Source of the DNA: Siderastrea siderea
Lineage: Eukaryota > Cnidaria > Anthozoa > Scleractinia > Rhizangiidae
DNA length: 64,000 bases
Assembly: GCA_964030785.1 (NCBI GenBank)
Contig: OZ034976.1
Location: forward strand, 868,001 to 932,000
Reading direction: 5' to 3'
Numbering within the stretch: the first letter of the stretch is position 1; every line of letters starts with the position of its first letter. A program made the position numbers and the translations under genes. This document shows, piece by piece, positions 5,946 to 17,000 of this stretch. The notes under the pieces are model-generated. The model worked only from the letters and a program-made list of their open reading frames with translations, was not told the DNA's origin and made no database searches.

Positions 5946-7577
5946 GGGGTGTTCCGAAAACGCAGGGTCGGGGTGCGGGGTGCGGGGTGCGGGGTGCGGA
6001 CTGCGGGGTGCGGACTGCGGGGTCAACAAAAACAAAAAAAAAATAAAAAAATAACAGCAATAATAAAACAGCCAATAAAGCAATATAAAAACAAACAAAA
6101 ACAGCTAAATACAAACAAAAATACAATAAAAATACAAGAGAATATAAAAATAGAGCGAGAATTGAATATTTGACTGTCACGCGAACCAATAAGTAAGTGA
6201 ATAAATAAAATAAATTAATAAATAAACAAATAACGATAAATTTTTGTCATTTGTAATAATCGTGAGGTCCCTGTGGAACTTTCTTTTTTCACTCTCTCTT
6301 TTTATTTATTTCATTTCTGATGCTTCTTCACCGCTTCTGTGACCAAAACAAAACGCAGCTGAACGGTATGTCGAGCGATCCAAACGAATCAGAGTTAGTA
6401 GCTCGCACGGTGTTGATTTCATACTCGAAAATAAAATGAATGACTGGACATGGACAGCCGATTGTTCACTTCAGTTTCTTTGGAAAAAAATTACTTGTGT
6501 TTTTGGACATAACGATATTTATTGAATTTATGCAACCAAAAATGCAACTAAACGGTATATCGAGCGATCGGAGGCACACGAGAATAAAATTACACGAGAA
6601 TAAAATCGTGCACTGCTTGCGCAATTGTTCCCGTCATGTTCAATCTTCGCATCGTCAATCTTCTCCTTGATCTTTGCCAAATCAATACAATCTTGTATTC
6701 TTGAATTTTGGCATCGGTACAATCTCTGCAACACCGCAGCGAGACTGTATTTATGAAGACTGCGTGTACAGAACGCACAGAACAAGCGCTCAGCTCTTAG
6801 GGATAATTTGTTTCGATGTATCATACGAATTTGGAACAAGACTTACGTTTACTCATCGCTTATAACCAGCGGGTGTTCCTTATCTAGGGTTGAGATGCTA
6901 ATATTAGCTTTAAGAAATGTCATTTTTAACAAGATAAAAGGCAACTTTCAGAGACAAAGAAATACTCAATAACAGATAAATAGACTAACCAAGTCCAGTC
7001 TCAGTCATAGCTGCTTACTGGCGAAGGTATCTCCTTGAGAGAACCACAGTGAAACAGCAAACAGCCCTCAATTCCCATGCAAAGAAAATAGTGCACGATT
7101 ACCTTTTTGTGCGTGAAATCAACATCGTGCGAACCGCTAACTCTGATTGGCTCGGATCGCTCGACATACCGTTCAGCTCCCGATTTTGGTTGCATGACTT
7201 TTACAACTGCTTCGCTGTATAGCCAAAACACAGAAGCGGTGAAAAATATCAATACTTCAGAAATAAAATAACACAAAACTACCACAAAAGAGAAAGTGTT
7301 CCACACAGACCACACTATCATTTCAAATGATAAAAATTTCTTTTTTATCTATCTATATATTTATTGGTTCGAGTGAGAGTCCTTCAATTCTCGCTTTATT
7401 TTTTAATTTTTCTTGTATGTTTAGTTGTCCTTTTTATGTATTTAGCTATTTTCTTTTGTTTTTTAGTTTTATTTTGGCTGTTTCATTATTGTTGTTGTTT
7501 TTATTTTTTATTTTTTATTTTTTTGTTCACCCCACACCCAGCACCCCGCACCACGACCCCGCGTTTTCGGAACACCC
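5946..7577. mobile_element. hAT-like fold-back element (1.6 kb, non-autonomous)
   Basis: The tip GGGTGTTCCGAAAACGC is repeated in inverted orientation at the two ends, and the inverted homology continues inward for about 500 bp on each side. It includes the G/C-rich minisatellite (GGGGTGCGG units at about 5967-6025 and their complement near 7534-7560) and a shared word GAACGGTATGTCGAGCGATC (6361 and, inverted, about 7175). Both edges carry the 8-bp duplication CACGGGTA, as expected of hAT transposons. The 650-bp centre (about 6440-7100) has a third copy of the ACGGTATxTCGAGCGATC word at 6553. The ORFs here run through low-complexity arms and do not resemble a transposase. Confidence 0.75.
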
Positions 7578-7585
7578 CACGGGTA
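7578..7585. repeat. Target-site duplication, right copy (CACGGGTA)
   Basis: Identical to 5938-5945, which confirms the boundaries of the fold-back element. Confidence 0.8.
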
Positions 7586-8176
7586 GAGAACATCGTTTAC
7601 CGGTAATAGCCTAGCGAAGACTAAAGCCGTCAGCAGGACACAAACAGGAGACTGGAATATCACAGGCGAGAAATCTTAAAACATGGACAACGTAGTTTAA
7701 ATTTAGCTTAATAGCACAGCGCTACTACAAAACGAGATTCTTCAACAACGCGAGAATCGATACAAGGTCTTCGAAATATAACTCAGTCACACCGACTGAA
7801 TAATGAGAATGAACTCAGCGGCTACAAACTCTTCGAGAAAATGTGCGCTGAAACCGATCAGGACTGGCGACACCGACTGAAAGTACTTCGACAAAATGAT
7901 TTTGTTAGAAGCAACGAGAGGCGACAAAAAAATACACGATCATCAAAGTACTTATGCTAGAATACCTTTCCAACGGATGGTAACTGAACAGATTGGCTCA
8001 AATTATTTCCTCTCTCTACTATTTTTACTGTTGGTGTACCAGTAATTATCATCATATAATTATTTTTCCAAGTACAGTATGATCAAAACCACAGATTACA
8101 CAAAAGAAATCAAATTAATTAAATTATTCCCCAAAATATCTTTCAGTCCCCCCAAACAGTGCATATTTGTGTATGA
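7586..8176. other. Intergenic, nothing recognised
   Basis: AT-rich sequence with several loosely repeated short words (CGACACCGACTGAA near 7790 and 7870). No gene or clear repeat family was seen. Confidence 0.4.
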
Positions 8177-8526
8177 GGAGTAAAAAGAATTTAAATTTTA
8201 AGTTTAGGACGTTCCCGAAAAAATATTTGAAAGAAATTGTTCATATTGGATCAGTAAGAATTTACAAGAGTTTATGTCTTCAGTTTCGGATATTGACCCT
8301 GTTAATAGTTATAAAAATAATATTCAGATGGATTAGAAAACACAATTTCTGGGAGTAAAAACAATTTAAATTTTAAGTTTAGGACGTTCTCGAAAAAATA
8401 TTTGAAAGAAATTATTCATATTGGATCAGTAAGAATTTAGAAGAGTTTATGTCTTCAGTTTCGGATATTGACCCTGTTAATAGTTATAAAAATAATATTC
8501 AGATGGATTAGAAAACACAATTTCTG
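8177..8526. repeat. Tandem duplication, 175-bp unit, two copies
   Basis: The copies are 8177-8351 and 8352-8526 and are nearly identical, differing at a handful of positions such as GTTCCCG versus GTTCTCG at 8211 and 8386. The high identity points to a recent event. No coding content is evident. Confidence 0.8.
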
Positions 8527-9996
8527 TTCACAGTTTGGATAGAAATGCACTTACAAGTATTGCTCTGCTCCTAGCAATTACCACTTAATGTTTAGCGGGG
8601 ATAGGTACATTCATGTATGTATTTGATGTGAAACAAAAATTACTGCTTAACATTAATTATTGATAAATTTCATGCTACGTATAGTGACCACCATCACAGC
8701 TGTCCTCGCAATTCACAAGCAAACACCAAGATCATGGGAGTTGACATCCTGGTCACCTTCAACATGAGTTGTCTATGTGAAAGTTTACTTACTTCTGAAG
8801 GTTTCACATGCTATAATCTACATTCACCCTTTCCCTTAAATTAACTACTCTTGCTTTCCCTACCAATTGACCCTTTAAGCCCCAATGTAAACCTAAAAAT
8901 TCTCCTTACTGGTCTTCATACAGTTTTTGTAGTACTAGTGCAGAGAACTTCTTTCTACTGACATTGACGCTATTCATGTTTGGTGATCAAATTCTGATGG
9001 CCTAATAAAGGAATGCTATTGTAGGGAGGTGCTGGTCACTGGGGCTTCAAGGGTTAATGTACAGGTATAAATTATTTTATTGTGACAATTATCTAATCTA
9101 ATTTGTATAGTATGTTGGGGGGAATGAATAAACATGTTATCACATCAATATGAAACTCTGTGCTTTGCTTGCTATTATTCTGTGCAAGTCTCATTTCAAT
9201 TTTTGGGTAAAAACCAATAATTTATTCAATCCGGCTGTACCAACATTGTATTTTCTGCGCTGCATCACTCTTCAGCAGTAATAGACTCCTGCTATCTCAA
9301 CCATTCAAGGGAAATAATGAACTGTTTTACCTATCGCCACTTCGCCACTTGTCAATACCCAGTAAATAGAACAAAAACTGTGCAACAGCATCTAAAGGAA
9401 ACGGCCAGGTTAATGTTGGAGATAACATGCGTGCAGTTCCAAGTTGGAATTTGAACTGCATTTCTGATACCAACCAAAATAAACAGAAACACCACTGTCT
9501 TGGACAACAGGTCCACAACAATACTATGCATCCTCTCTAGAGAGCAACGTCAGAATGAAGGGGGGGGGGGGGGAGGCTGAACGTATTTTTGTTTTCAGTC
9601 GGATACAGCAGTTAGCTCAAATTAAACCTGCAAACTCCTACCAAGTTTCTATGCATTAGATTTTAAGATTACAGGGGATCGGATGGAAGTTACATGGAAG
9701 TGACTGGGAACCAGAATGTCAATCTGAACTCCCAATTCGGGACCATTGTGACCACCCATCCACACCTCCAGTTAAACCAAAATTCTATCCCCTTCCCACC
9801 CCCATCGCTCAATTTTGTGGTGCATCCTTGCCCGAGCTTCGCGAGGTTATGCGAATCACTTTTTTCTAGTTATGTATTTTGTAATGTTTTGGTATGTAAC
9901 TGAAGTATGTAGGAATGTATTCATAAGATTGTGTTAATGATTTAGTTGTTTATTAATCCTGTGGGATTCGTTTGGTTATTTAAGAGATTGTAAGTT
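8527..9996. other. Intergenic with polypurine/poly-G tracts; contains the undetermined 5' end of the retrotransposon
   Basis: A 14-nt G run occurs near 9560. No coding exon was recognised. The 5' untranslated part of the tyrosine-recombinase retrotransposon must start somewhere before 9997, possibly near 9830, but no terminal repeat could be fixed by eye. Confidence 0.35.
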
Positions 9997-10830
9997 ATGC
10001 AGAAACCATTCGAAAGCATCTCTTTATACTTGCTTTTAGTGATGTCCGATTCCGAACAACACGATATTCCTCGTGATTCCCAAAGTACTACGCCTCCTGA
10101 ACATGAGGATTCCTTGTCTAATGCCGAAACCCTTCGGTTATTTTCACAACTGTTAGACTCTAAGCTTGATCAGAAGTTCACTTCTTTCAAGCGCGAACTT
10201 GAAGAGAAAGACAACCTTACACAGAGCCAGCTAAAGAAGCTGAAAACTGAGACGAAAGCTTCGAATACCTTTAATTATAAAGGTAACAGAGTACAGTTCG
10301 AGTTTAATCTCAACGTCCTCGACCAAATCGAGACGGCCTCTAAGAACCTTCGCGCAGGGAAAGTCTCTTCTGCAACTTCCGATCTCGAAGAAGCAAAGAA
10401 GCTCATCGATAAGCGCAACAAACTTGTGCGTTTCGCCGACAAGAGCCCCGCAGGTTGGACTGCTGTTGAAGAGTATGAGTCCGACGAACTCGCCGACGAT
10501 TCAGAAGACGAGAAAAAGCTCCGTTCAGCCGAGAAGAGGGCGCTGTCGAAGATTCGTGAAAAGAAAAGAAAATTTCAACCTGCCCGTCCCAGAGCTCCGC
10601 AGCGTGAGTCAGCAACGGAAACCCAAACTTCTTTCTCGGCTGCTCCTGCTCAGCATTCTTTCAATCTTCAACAGCCCTTTCGCCATCAGTCCTTTCGTGC
10701 AAGACAACCAGTTCCCGCTGACAAATGTTTCAGCTGCGGCCAACGCGGACATTGGGCAAATTCCTCAGTTTGTCCCAGTCGCAACAACCTCACTCGAAAC
10801 CCACCGAGCACCAAACCAACAAACGGATGA
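9997..10830 (+). CDS. gag: Gag-like protein of the tyrosine-recombinase retrotransposon (277 aa)
   Basis: The protein is charged and helical with a coiled-coil-like stretch (about residues 50-85) and a basic Arg/Lys/Pro region. One CCHC zinc knuckle, CFSCGQRGHWANSSVC, lies at about residue 244. Gag forms the particle that packages the element's RNA. An internal Met at residue 16 (MSDSEQ) looks like a more natural start than the upstream Met at 9997. The last 400 bp overlap the RT ORF in another frame, so RT expression probably needs a frameshift or re-initiation. Confidence 0.75.
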   Translation: MQKPFESISLYLLLVMSDSEQHDIPRDSQSTTPPEHEDSLSNAETLRLFSQLLDSKLDQKFTSFKRELEEKDNLTQSQLKKLKTETKASNTFNYKGNRVQFEFNLNVLDQIETASKNLRAGKVSSATSDLEEAKKLIDKRNKLVRFADKSPAGWTAVEEYESDELADDSEDEKKLRSAEKRALSKIREKKRKFQPARPRAPQRESATETQTSFSAAPAQHSFNLQQPFRHQSFRARQPVPADKCFSCGQRGHWANSSVCPSRNNLTRNPPSTKPTNG

Positions 10831-12928
10831 TGGGTCCAGGGACAAATACGATGCTGCCTTAAAACGATTGGGACAAGATGAGTATCCTTTACCTGTATCT
10901 CCAGTGAATTCTCTGCGCGATTGTGACCCAGTTGACTTTTTCTACCAATCGACTAGCGATCCTAATTTTCATGATTCTCCGGAAATTTGTCCGGATTATC
11001 AAGAGGACGTGCAGAACATTGCCGTTAAAGGTAGATTAAGGCGTAATATTAGTTTCTGGGAGTATATAGGCGCTTCTTGGTTTATTCGCCAAACCATTTT
11101 GGAAGGCTACAAAATTCCTTTTTATTTTACACCTGCTCCTGCCACCTTCGGTAATAATAAGTCTTCCTTGCAGCATGCGGATTTTGTTCACAAAGCAATT
11201 ACTGATCTTTCAGCTGTTGGTTCTGTTGTGGAATGCTCGTCTCCACCTTCAGTAATTAACCCTTTGTCTGTTTCCATTCAGTCTAACGGCAAGAAGAGGC
11301 TAATATTAGACCTCAGGTATCCTAATTCTTTTGTTAAAAAATTCACAATTAAGTTTGAAGACGCTAAAACCATGCTCAATTCATTTATTGACCACTCCCA
11401 AAATTGGTTCTATTCATTTGACATTAAATCGGGATATCACCATATCGATATCTTTCCTCCCGACCAAGACTTTTTGGGGTTTTCTTGGTCATTCAGTGGG
11501 GTAACCAGATATTTTAAGTTCACTGTTTTGCCATTTGGATTATCTACTGGACCTTATATCTTTACTAAAGTTATGAGGCCTCTAGTTAAATATTGGCGCA
11601 GCCAGGCGTACAGGATAGTCGTTTACTTAGATGATGGCTTGGGGGTATGCCCAACATTCGCGTGTTGTCGTTTGGAGGCCTTAGCCGTTAAGTCAGATTT
11701 GTCTCGTGCCGGGTTTGTTCCCAATATGCTTAAGAGTGTTTGGTCCCCGGTGCAGTGCCTTAGATGGTTGGGTTATTTTTGGGATCTTAAGAAGAAATCG
11801 CTCTCGATCCCCAGTGACAAAATTGACAGGCTCTTTACATCAATAGATGACGCACTTTCCCACACCACTATGCCCGCTAGGCAATTAGCTTCTGTCACAG
11901 GCAGTATTATTTCTAATATGCTTGTTATTGGTAATCTTTGTAAGCTTATGACCAAAAACTTGCACAGGGCCTTGGATTGCAGAGCAGGGTGGGAGTCGTC
12001 TGTTATTTTGGATTTGCCATCTCGCAAGGAATTAATTTTCTGGCGGGAAAATTTACTTCGTCTTAATTCTAGGCCCCTTTCAGAGGATGTTCGCCCAGTT
12101 ACTCGGATTGCGTATTCAGACGCTAGCTCTCTGGGCTGTGCCGCCTATTTATCTATGGATGATTTTCCAGTTGCACACAAGAACTGGGACCCACTGGAAA
12201 TGAGTCAAAGCTCCACTTGGAGGGAACTTCATTGTGTTTATTTTGCCCTCCAAAGTTTCGCACTACGTTTGTCTAATAGTTCTGTTAAATGGTTCACTGA
12301 TAATCAAGCAGTCCCTATTATTGTTGATTCGGGCAGCATGAAAGAAGAATTGCATAAATTATCTGTGGATATTTTCTATCTCACCAGGGATTATAATATC
12401 GACTTAGACGTCGAATGGATTCCTCGTTCCCTCAACGATAAAGCGGATTATCTTAGCAAAATCGTTGATTGCGACGACTGGAAAGTTAAGGATTGCTATT
12501 TTTACGCACTTACGTCCTACTGGGGACAGTGCTCAGTTGATTGTTTCGCTAGTTCCAATAATTGCAAAGTTCCTAGGTTCTATTCTCGATTTTACAATCC
12601 GTATTGCCTAGGCGTGGATTCATTTGCTTTCAGCTGGGCTGGCGAGTTTTGCTGGTTAGTCCCTCCTGTCACACTGGTGACCAGAGTCATTCGCCATGTT
12701 TGCCTTTGCAAATGCAAAGGTATATTAGTCATTCCTTATTGGCCATCCGCACCTTTTTGGCCTCTTCTGGTAGATTCTCAAGGGTCCTTTAATTTATTTG
12801 TTATCGATTACCTCTTCGTTGAGAACGGCAAAGATGTGTTCTTACATGGGTCCAATAAGAATGCTATTTTTGGATCGGAGAATTTTAGCACACCGGTGCT
12901 TTTTCTCTTGCTCGATGGAGCTCTGTGA
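10424..12928 (+). CDS. Reverse transcriptase / RNase H polyprotein of the tyrosine-recombinase retrotransposon
   Basis: The recognisable protein starts well inside the ORF, around 10830, because the first 135 codons merely shadow Gag. RT motifs follow: KRLILDLRYPN, FDIKSGYHHIDI, VLPFGLSTGPYIFTK and the catalytic VVYLDDGLG (about residue 400). RNase H begins at YSDASSLGCAAYLS (about 563) and includes WFTDNQA. A C-terminal domain with VDCFASSNN, FYSRFYNP, SFAFSWAGE and WLVPPVTLVTRVIRH matches the region that I know follows RNase H in DIRS-like elements. The frame is intact for 834 codons. Confidence 0.85.
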   Translation: MCVSPTRAPQVGLLLKSMSPTNSPTIQKTRKSSVQPRRGRCRRFVKRKENFNLPVPELRSVSQQRKPKLLSRLLLLSILSIFNSPFAISPFVQDNQFPLTNVSAAANADIGQIPQFVPVATTSLETHRAPNQQTDDGSRDKYDAALKRLGQDEYPLPVSPVNSLRDCDPVDFFYQSTSDPNFHDSPEICPDYQEDVQNIAVKGRLRRNISFWEYIGASWFIRQTILEGYKIPFYFTPAPATFGNNKSSLQHADFVHKAITDLSAVGSVVECSSPPSVINPLSVSIQSNGKKRLILDLRYPNSFVKKFTIKFEDAKTMLNSFIDHSQNWFYSFDIKSGYHHIDIFPPDQDFLGFSWSFSGVTRYFKFTVLPFGLSTGPYIFTKVMRPLVKYWRSQAYRIVVYLDDGLGVCPTFACCRLEALAVKSDLSRAGFVPNMLKSVWSPVQCLRWLGYFWDLKKKSLSIPSDKIDRLFTSIDDALSHTTMPARQLASVTGSIISNMLVIGNLCKLMTKNLHRALDCRAGWESSVILDLPSRKELIFWRENLLRLNSRPLSEDVRPVTRIAYSDASSLGCAAYLSMDDFPVAHKNWDPLEMSQSSTWRELHCVYFALQSFALRLSNSSVKWFTDNQAVPIIVDSGSMKEELHKLSVDIFYLTRDYNIDLDVEWIPRSLNDKADYLSKIVDCDDWKVKDCYFYALTSYWGQCSVDCFASSNNCKVPRFYSRFYNPYCLGVDSFAFSWAGEFCWLVPPVTLVTRVIRHVCLCKCKGILVIPYWPSAPFWPLLVDSQGSFNLFVIDYLFVENGKDVFLHGSNKNAIFGSENFSTPVLFLLLDGAL

Positions 12929-13046
12929 TCGGTTTGGCTAGAAGGCACTGGCCTTCTATGATGCTATATAGGCACTGGCCTTTTGTTGGTGTGCAGCTAT
13001 TCACACCGCCGTTTCACACCGCCATTTCACACATTTTGGAGTATTT

Positions 13047-13751
13047 ATGTGTTTATTTTCTTCCTTTGTTTTTTGTTTACAAGGTGGAAATGCATTTGCA
13101 GACAAAGTTGGTCGTCTTCTTGACCCCGAACTTCGGAGACTAGCATCATGCCTGCCTGCCCGTGCGGTTGAGGCCAAAGCTTCTTCTACCACAGAGCGGT
13201 ATTCAAGGGCTTTTCAGAAGTTCAGAGAATGGGCTTCCTGTCATCGTGAGATTACTCCTTTACCATCAGATGACATTTCAGTTGCTTTATATTTGGAATT
13301 TTTGCTCCAAAGTAATTGTTCAATTTCTGCTTTAGAGTCTGCCTGTTACGGCATTAGTTGGGCGCACAATTTGTACGGGTTTCCCACCCCTTGTAATTCA
13401 AGTTTAGTTAAAAATATTCTGGAAGCTGGGAAGAGGAAGTTGGCAAAACCCGTTTCTAAAAAAGAGCCTGTTACTCCTGTTATGATTTACGAATTGTGTA
13501 TCAAATTTGCAGGCCCTTCCGCCAGCCTTTCAGATTTGCGTTTAGCTGCTATTTGTGTTACCGCTTATGCTGCATTTCTCCGCTTTAATGAATTAGCTGC
13601 TTTGCGTTGCTGTGATGTTAAATTTTGCGATAACACCTTTGTCGAGATTACTATAGTCAAGAGTAAGACAGATCAGTACAGGGATGGTTCCAGAGTCTTA
13701 TTAGCCAAGACGGGTTCTATATCCTGTCCTTTTGATTTGCTGGAAAGATAT
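13047..13751 (+). pseudogene. Tyrosine recombinase, N-terminal part (split by Gypsy insertion)
   Basis: Residues 1-235 of the YR integrase: an SAM-like core-binding domain (around TTERYSRAFQKFREWA) followed by the start of the catalytic domain with the first catalytic Arg region (AYAAFLRFNELAALRCCDV). A pyrimidine-rich tract ending in AG (TTTGTTTACAAG, about 13083) could be a splice acceptor or lie within the coding frame. The Gypsy LTR starts after codon TAT at 13749-13751. ORF translation continues into the LTR for about 35 spurious codons. The remaining catalytic residues lie at 18297-18635. Confidence 0.8.
13747..13751 (+). repeat. Gypsy target-site duplication, left (GATAT)
   Basis: Identical to 18292-18296; 5 bp, as expected for an LTR retrotransposon integrase. 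Confidence 0.85.
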
Positions 13752-13895
13752 TGTAGTGTTGTGACATCTGTCAATCATACGAGCACGCGGTCGAAAGGAA
13801 CTCCCGCTTCCCTTGTAGTCGTCGCGAGCATAACGTCAATAAATCAGACTTGTGTTTAACTTGCGGTGGTTTTATTTGAGCGGTACAACACCACA
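13752..13895 (+). repeat. 5' LTR of Gypsy element (144 bp)
   Basis: The LTR starts TGTAGTGTTG and ends CAACACCACA. It matches the 3' LTR over its full length with a single difference that I can find (ATAACGTC versus ATAAAGTC, about 13830). Such near-identity implies a young insertion. It includes AATAAA (near 13839), a plausible polyadenylation signal. Confidence 0.9.
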
Positions 13896-13897
13896 CC

Positions 13898-13915
13898 TGG
13901 CGACGAGGATCCACG
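13898..13915 (+). other. Primer-binding site of the Gypsy element
   Basis: TGGCGACGAGGATCC begins 2 bp after the 5' LTR. A TGG start is expected for pairing with the CCA end of a tRNA primer. The tRNA was not identified. Confidence 0.65.
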
Positions 13916-14040
13916 GAGCGTATCCAGTGAGAGAATTCAAGTCCCAAAGCGCGGACAAAGCAATTCAAGTCCCGAAGTGCGGACAACACAACTCAAATCC
14001 CAAAGCGCGGACAAGATAATCCTGACAAAGATTTGACAAA

Positions 14041-17000
14041 ATGGCAGTTTCGCTTCCGACTTTCCCGGCTTTCCAAGTACACCTAGACGGCAATGTGGGT
14101 CCAAGGTGGAAGAAATGGCTAGCCAGATTCGAGAATCTAATTGTAGGAATGGGTATCGAAGAGGCAAAACAAAAACGTGCTCTTCTGCTACATTACAGCG
14201 GTCCCGAAGTCGACGAGATCTTCGACACGCTTGAAGGCACCGGCGAAGACAAAGATTACAAAACGGCCGTCGAAAAACTTACCGCTCACTTCAATCCCCA
14301 AGTCAACACGACTTACGAGGTCTACAATTTCAGGAAAGCTCAGCAAAACGAGGGCGAGAGTTTGGACAGTTTCCATACAAGACTTCGAACTCTTGCGAAG
14401 ACCTGCGAATTTGCAAATTCCGATAAAGAAATCAAGGAGCAAATTATTCTAAGCTGCAAGTCAAACGCACTGAGGCGGAAAGCACTACGTGAAGACCTTG
14501 ATTTAACTGCACTCTTAAAAGCTGGCAGAGCCCTGGAGCTCAGTGATATGCAAGCTAAAGAAGTGGAGAGTGACAAAACGACGGTGAACACTGTAAATCA
14601 CAAAAAGAAGAGCGACAGGCGTCCAAAGAAAGGCAAAGGTCGCCGACGAGAGGAACACAGCGAATCACGCAGCGAGTCACGCAAGGAGTCACGCAAGACT
14701 GAAGAGTCATCAAAATGCAGAAATTGCGGTGGCGCTTACCCCCACAGAGACTCCTGCCCTGCTAAAAACAAGAAGTGCACCTCCTGTGGCAAGTTCAATC
14801 ATTTTGCTAAAGTTTGTAGAACAGTTCCACCCGGTTCGGTGAAACGCGTGACGGAAAAAGAAGACACAGATGAGGAAGACTACGTATACGCAATAGGAGA
14901 GAAGAAACAACCCATGTGCAGATTGGAGATCGACGGAGAATACGTAGAACTGATGCTGGATTCCGGAGCTTCAGTTAATCTTATCGACGAAGTCACCTAC
15001 CAAAGAATCTACAAAGGCAAAGTAAAACCTCTAGAACAATCCAAACGGCGAATTTTCTCTTATGGATCACCCACACCCCTACCCCTGCTAGGAACCATTC
15101 ACGCCAAGATAACTGTAAAATCCAACAGCACGCCAGCCACTCTGCACGTTGTTAAAGGCAGTTCAGGAAATCTCCTAGGATATGACACCGCGCAAAGGCT
15201 AGAACTCCTAAAGATTGTCAACCAAGTCGGAGAAGACAAAACTAGTCCCCAGTACCTGGCGAGCGGCGAATTTGAAAATCTGTTTGGCGGCATCGGCAAA
15301 GTGAAAGGAAAGGTAGTCAAGCTTCACATAGACCCGGATGTGCAGCCCAAACAACAACCACACCGCCGAATCCCCTTTCATGTACGGCAAGACGTGGAAA
15401 AGGAGCTGGAGAGACTAGAGAGCTTAGACATCATCGAAAAGGTGACAGGCCCAACCCCATGGGTAAGCCCCATCGTAGTGGTCCCAAAGAGCTCTGGAGA
15501 AGTCAGATTATGCGTAGACATGCGAGAAGCTAACAAGGCGGTAAAGCGTGAGAAGCACCTGATGCCGACCATAGATGACCTAGTCGCCGATCTAAACGGT
15601 GCGACCGTCTTCAGCAAGCTAGACCTCTCCTCCGGATACCATCAACTTGAGCTAGAACCAGAGAGTCGCCACATCACGACATTTAGCACTCGTGTAGGTC
15701 TGAGGAGGTACAAACGTCTGATGTTCGGAATAAACGCTGCATCAGAGATCTTCCAGAATGCAATCGAGGAATTACTTACAGGCCTACCGGGATGCAAGAA
15801 TATCTCTGACGACATCATCGTGTTCGGAGCAACCACAGCAGAGCATGACCAGAATCTCTATGGTGTCCTGACCAGACTCCAACAACATGATGTACGCCTG
15901 AACAAGGAGAAATGCAGTTTCTCGAAGAGCGAGATCTCATTTTACGGCCACATCTTCAGCAGAGAGGGAATAAGAGCAGATCCTAAGAAGATAGAGGCCA
16001 TCACGAACATGACCGAGCCAGAGAGTGTTAGCGAAGTCAAGTCACTACTAGGAATGGCCCAGTACGTATCGCGCTACATCCCAGAGTATGCTACAATCAC
16101 GGCACCGTTACGGGCTCTCACCAAGAAAGAGACACCTTGGCAGTGGTCAGACGAACAGCAACATGCGTTCGACAAACTCAAGGACAGTCTGACTAAGAAC
16201 CATGTCATGTCATACTTCAATCCTGCTCAAGAGACCGAAGTGATTGTCGACGCAAGCCCTGTCGGTCTTGGAGGAATACTAGCGCAGGACGGCAAGGTTA
16301 TCAGCTACGCGAGTCGAGCACTCAGTGACGTGGAAACCAGATACTCACAAACAGAAAGGGAAATGCTAGCGATCGTGTGGGCTCTGGAACATTTTCATCT
16401 TTACCTTTACGGATCTGAGTTTACAATCGTGACGGATCACAAGCCTCTCCTAGGCATCTCTAAGAGTCACAAGCCCACTTCAGCTCGCATGGACCGATGG
16501 AAGCTACGACTGATGCCGTACAACTGTCATCTTGTGTATCGACCCGGAAAGGATGCTGAGAACCCCGCTGACTTCATGAGCAGACACCCAAACCTCCAAG
16601 CAACCGTAGAGAGAAACGTTGCCGATGAGTGTGTGAACTATGTTTGCATCAATGCCGTACCAAAGGCTATGACACTTCAAGAGATTCAAGCTGAAACAGA
16701 GAAAGATTCCACACTCCAGTCACTGATCAAGGCGATCGAGACAGACCGCTGGACTGATCCTGAGATACTGGACTACAAAAGACTCAAGGACGAGCTACTG
16801 GTCTACAGTGGAGTGATACTGAGAGGTAACAGAATCGTTGTCCCAAGTAAGCTGAGAGAAAGAGCCGTAGAACTGGCGCATGTGGGACATCAAGGCATCG
16901 TAAAGACGAAGCGCTTAATTCGTGAGAAAGTTTGGTTCCCTGGGATAGACAAGATGGTCAAGGATAAAGTCGATAACTGCCTAGCATGCCAAGCAGTAAC

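Noticed and set aside
5877..6189. Overlapping ORFs on both strands with GCGV/RTPHPA repeats
   Set aside because: They run through the G/C-rich minisatellite and A-rich arm of the fold-back element and have counterparts in its inverted arm (7327-7614).
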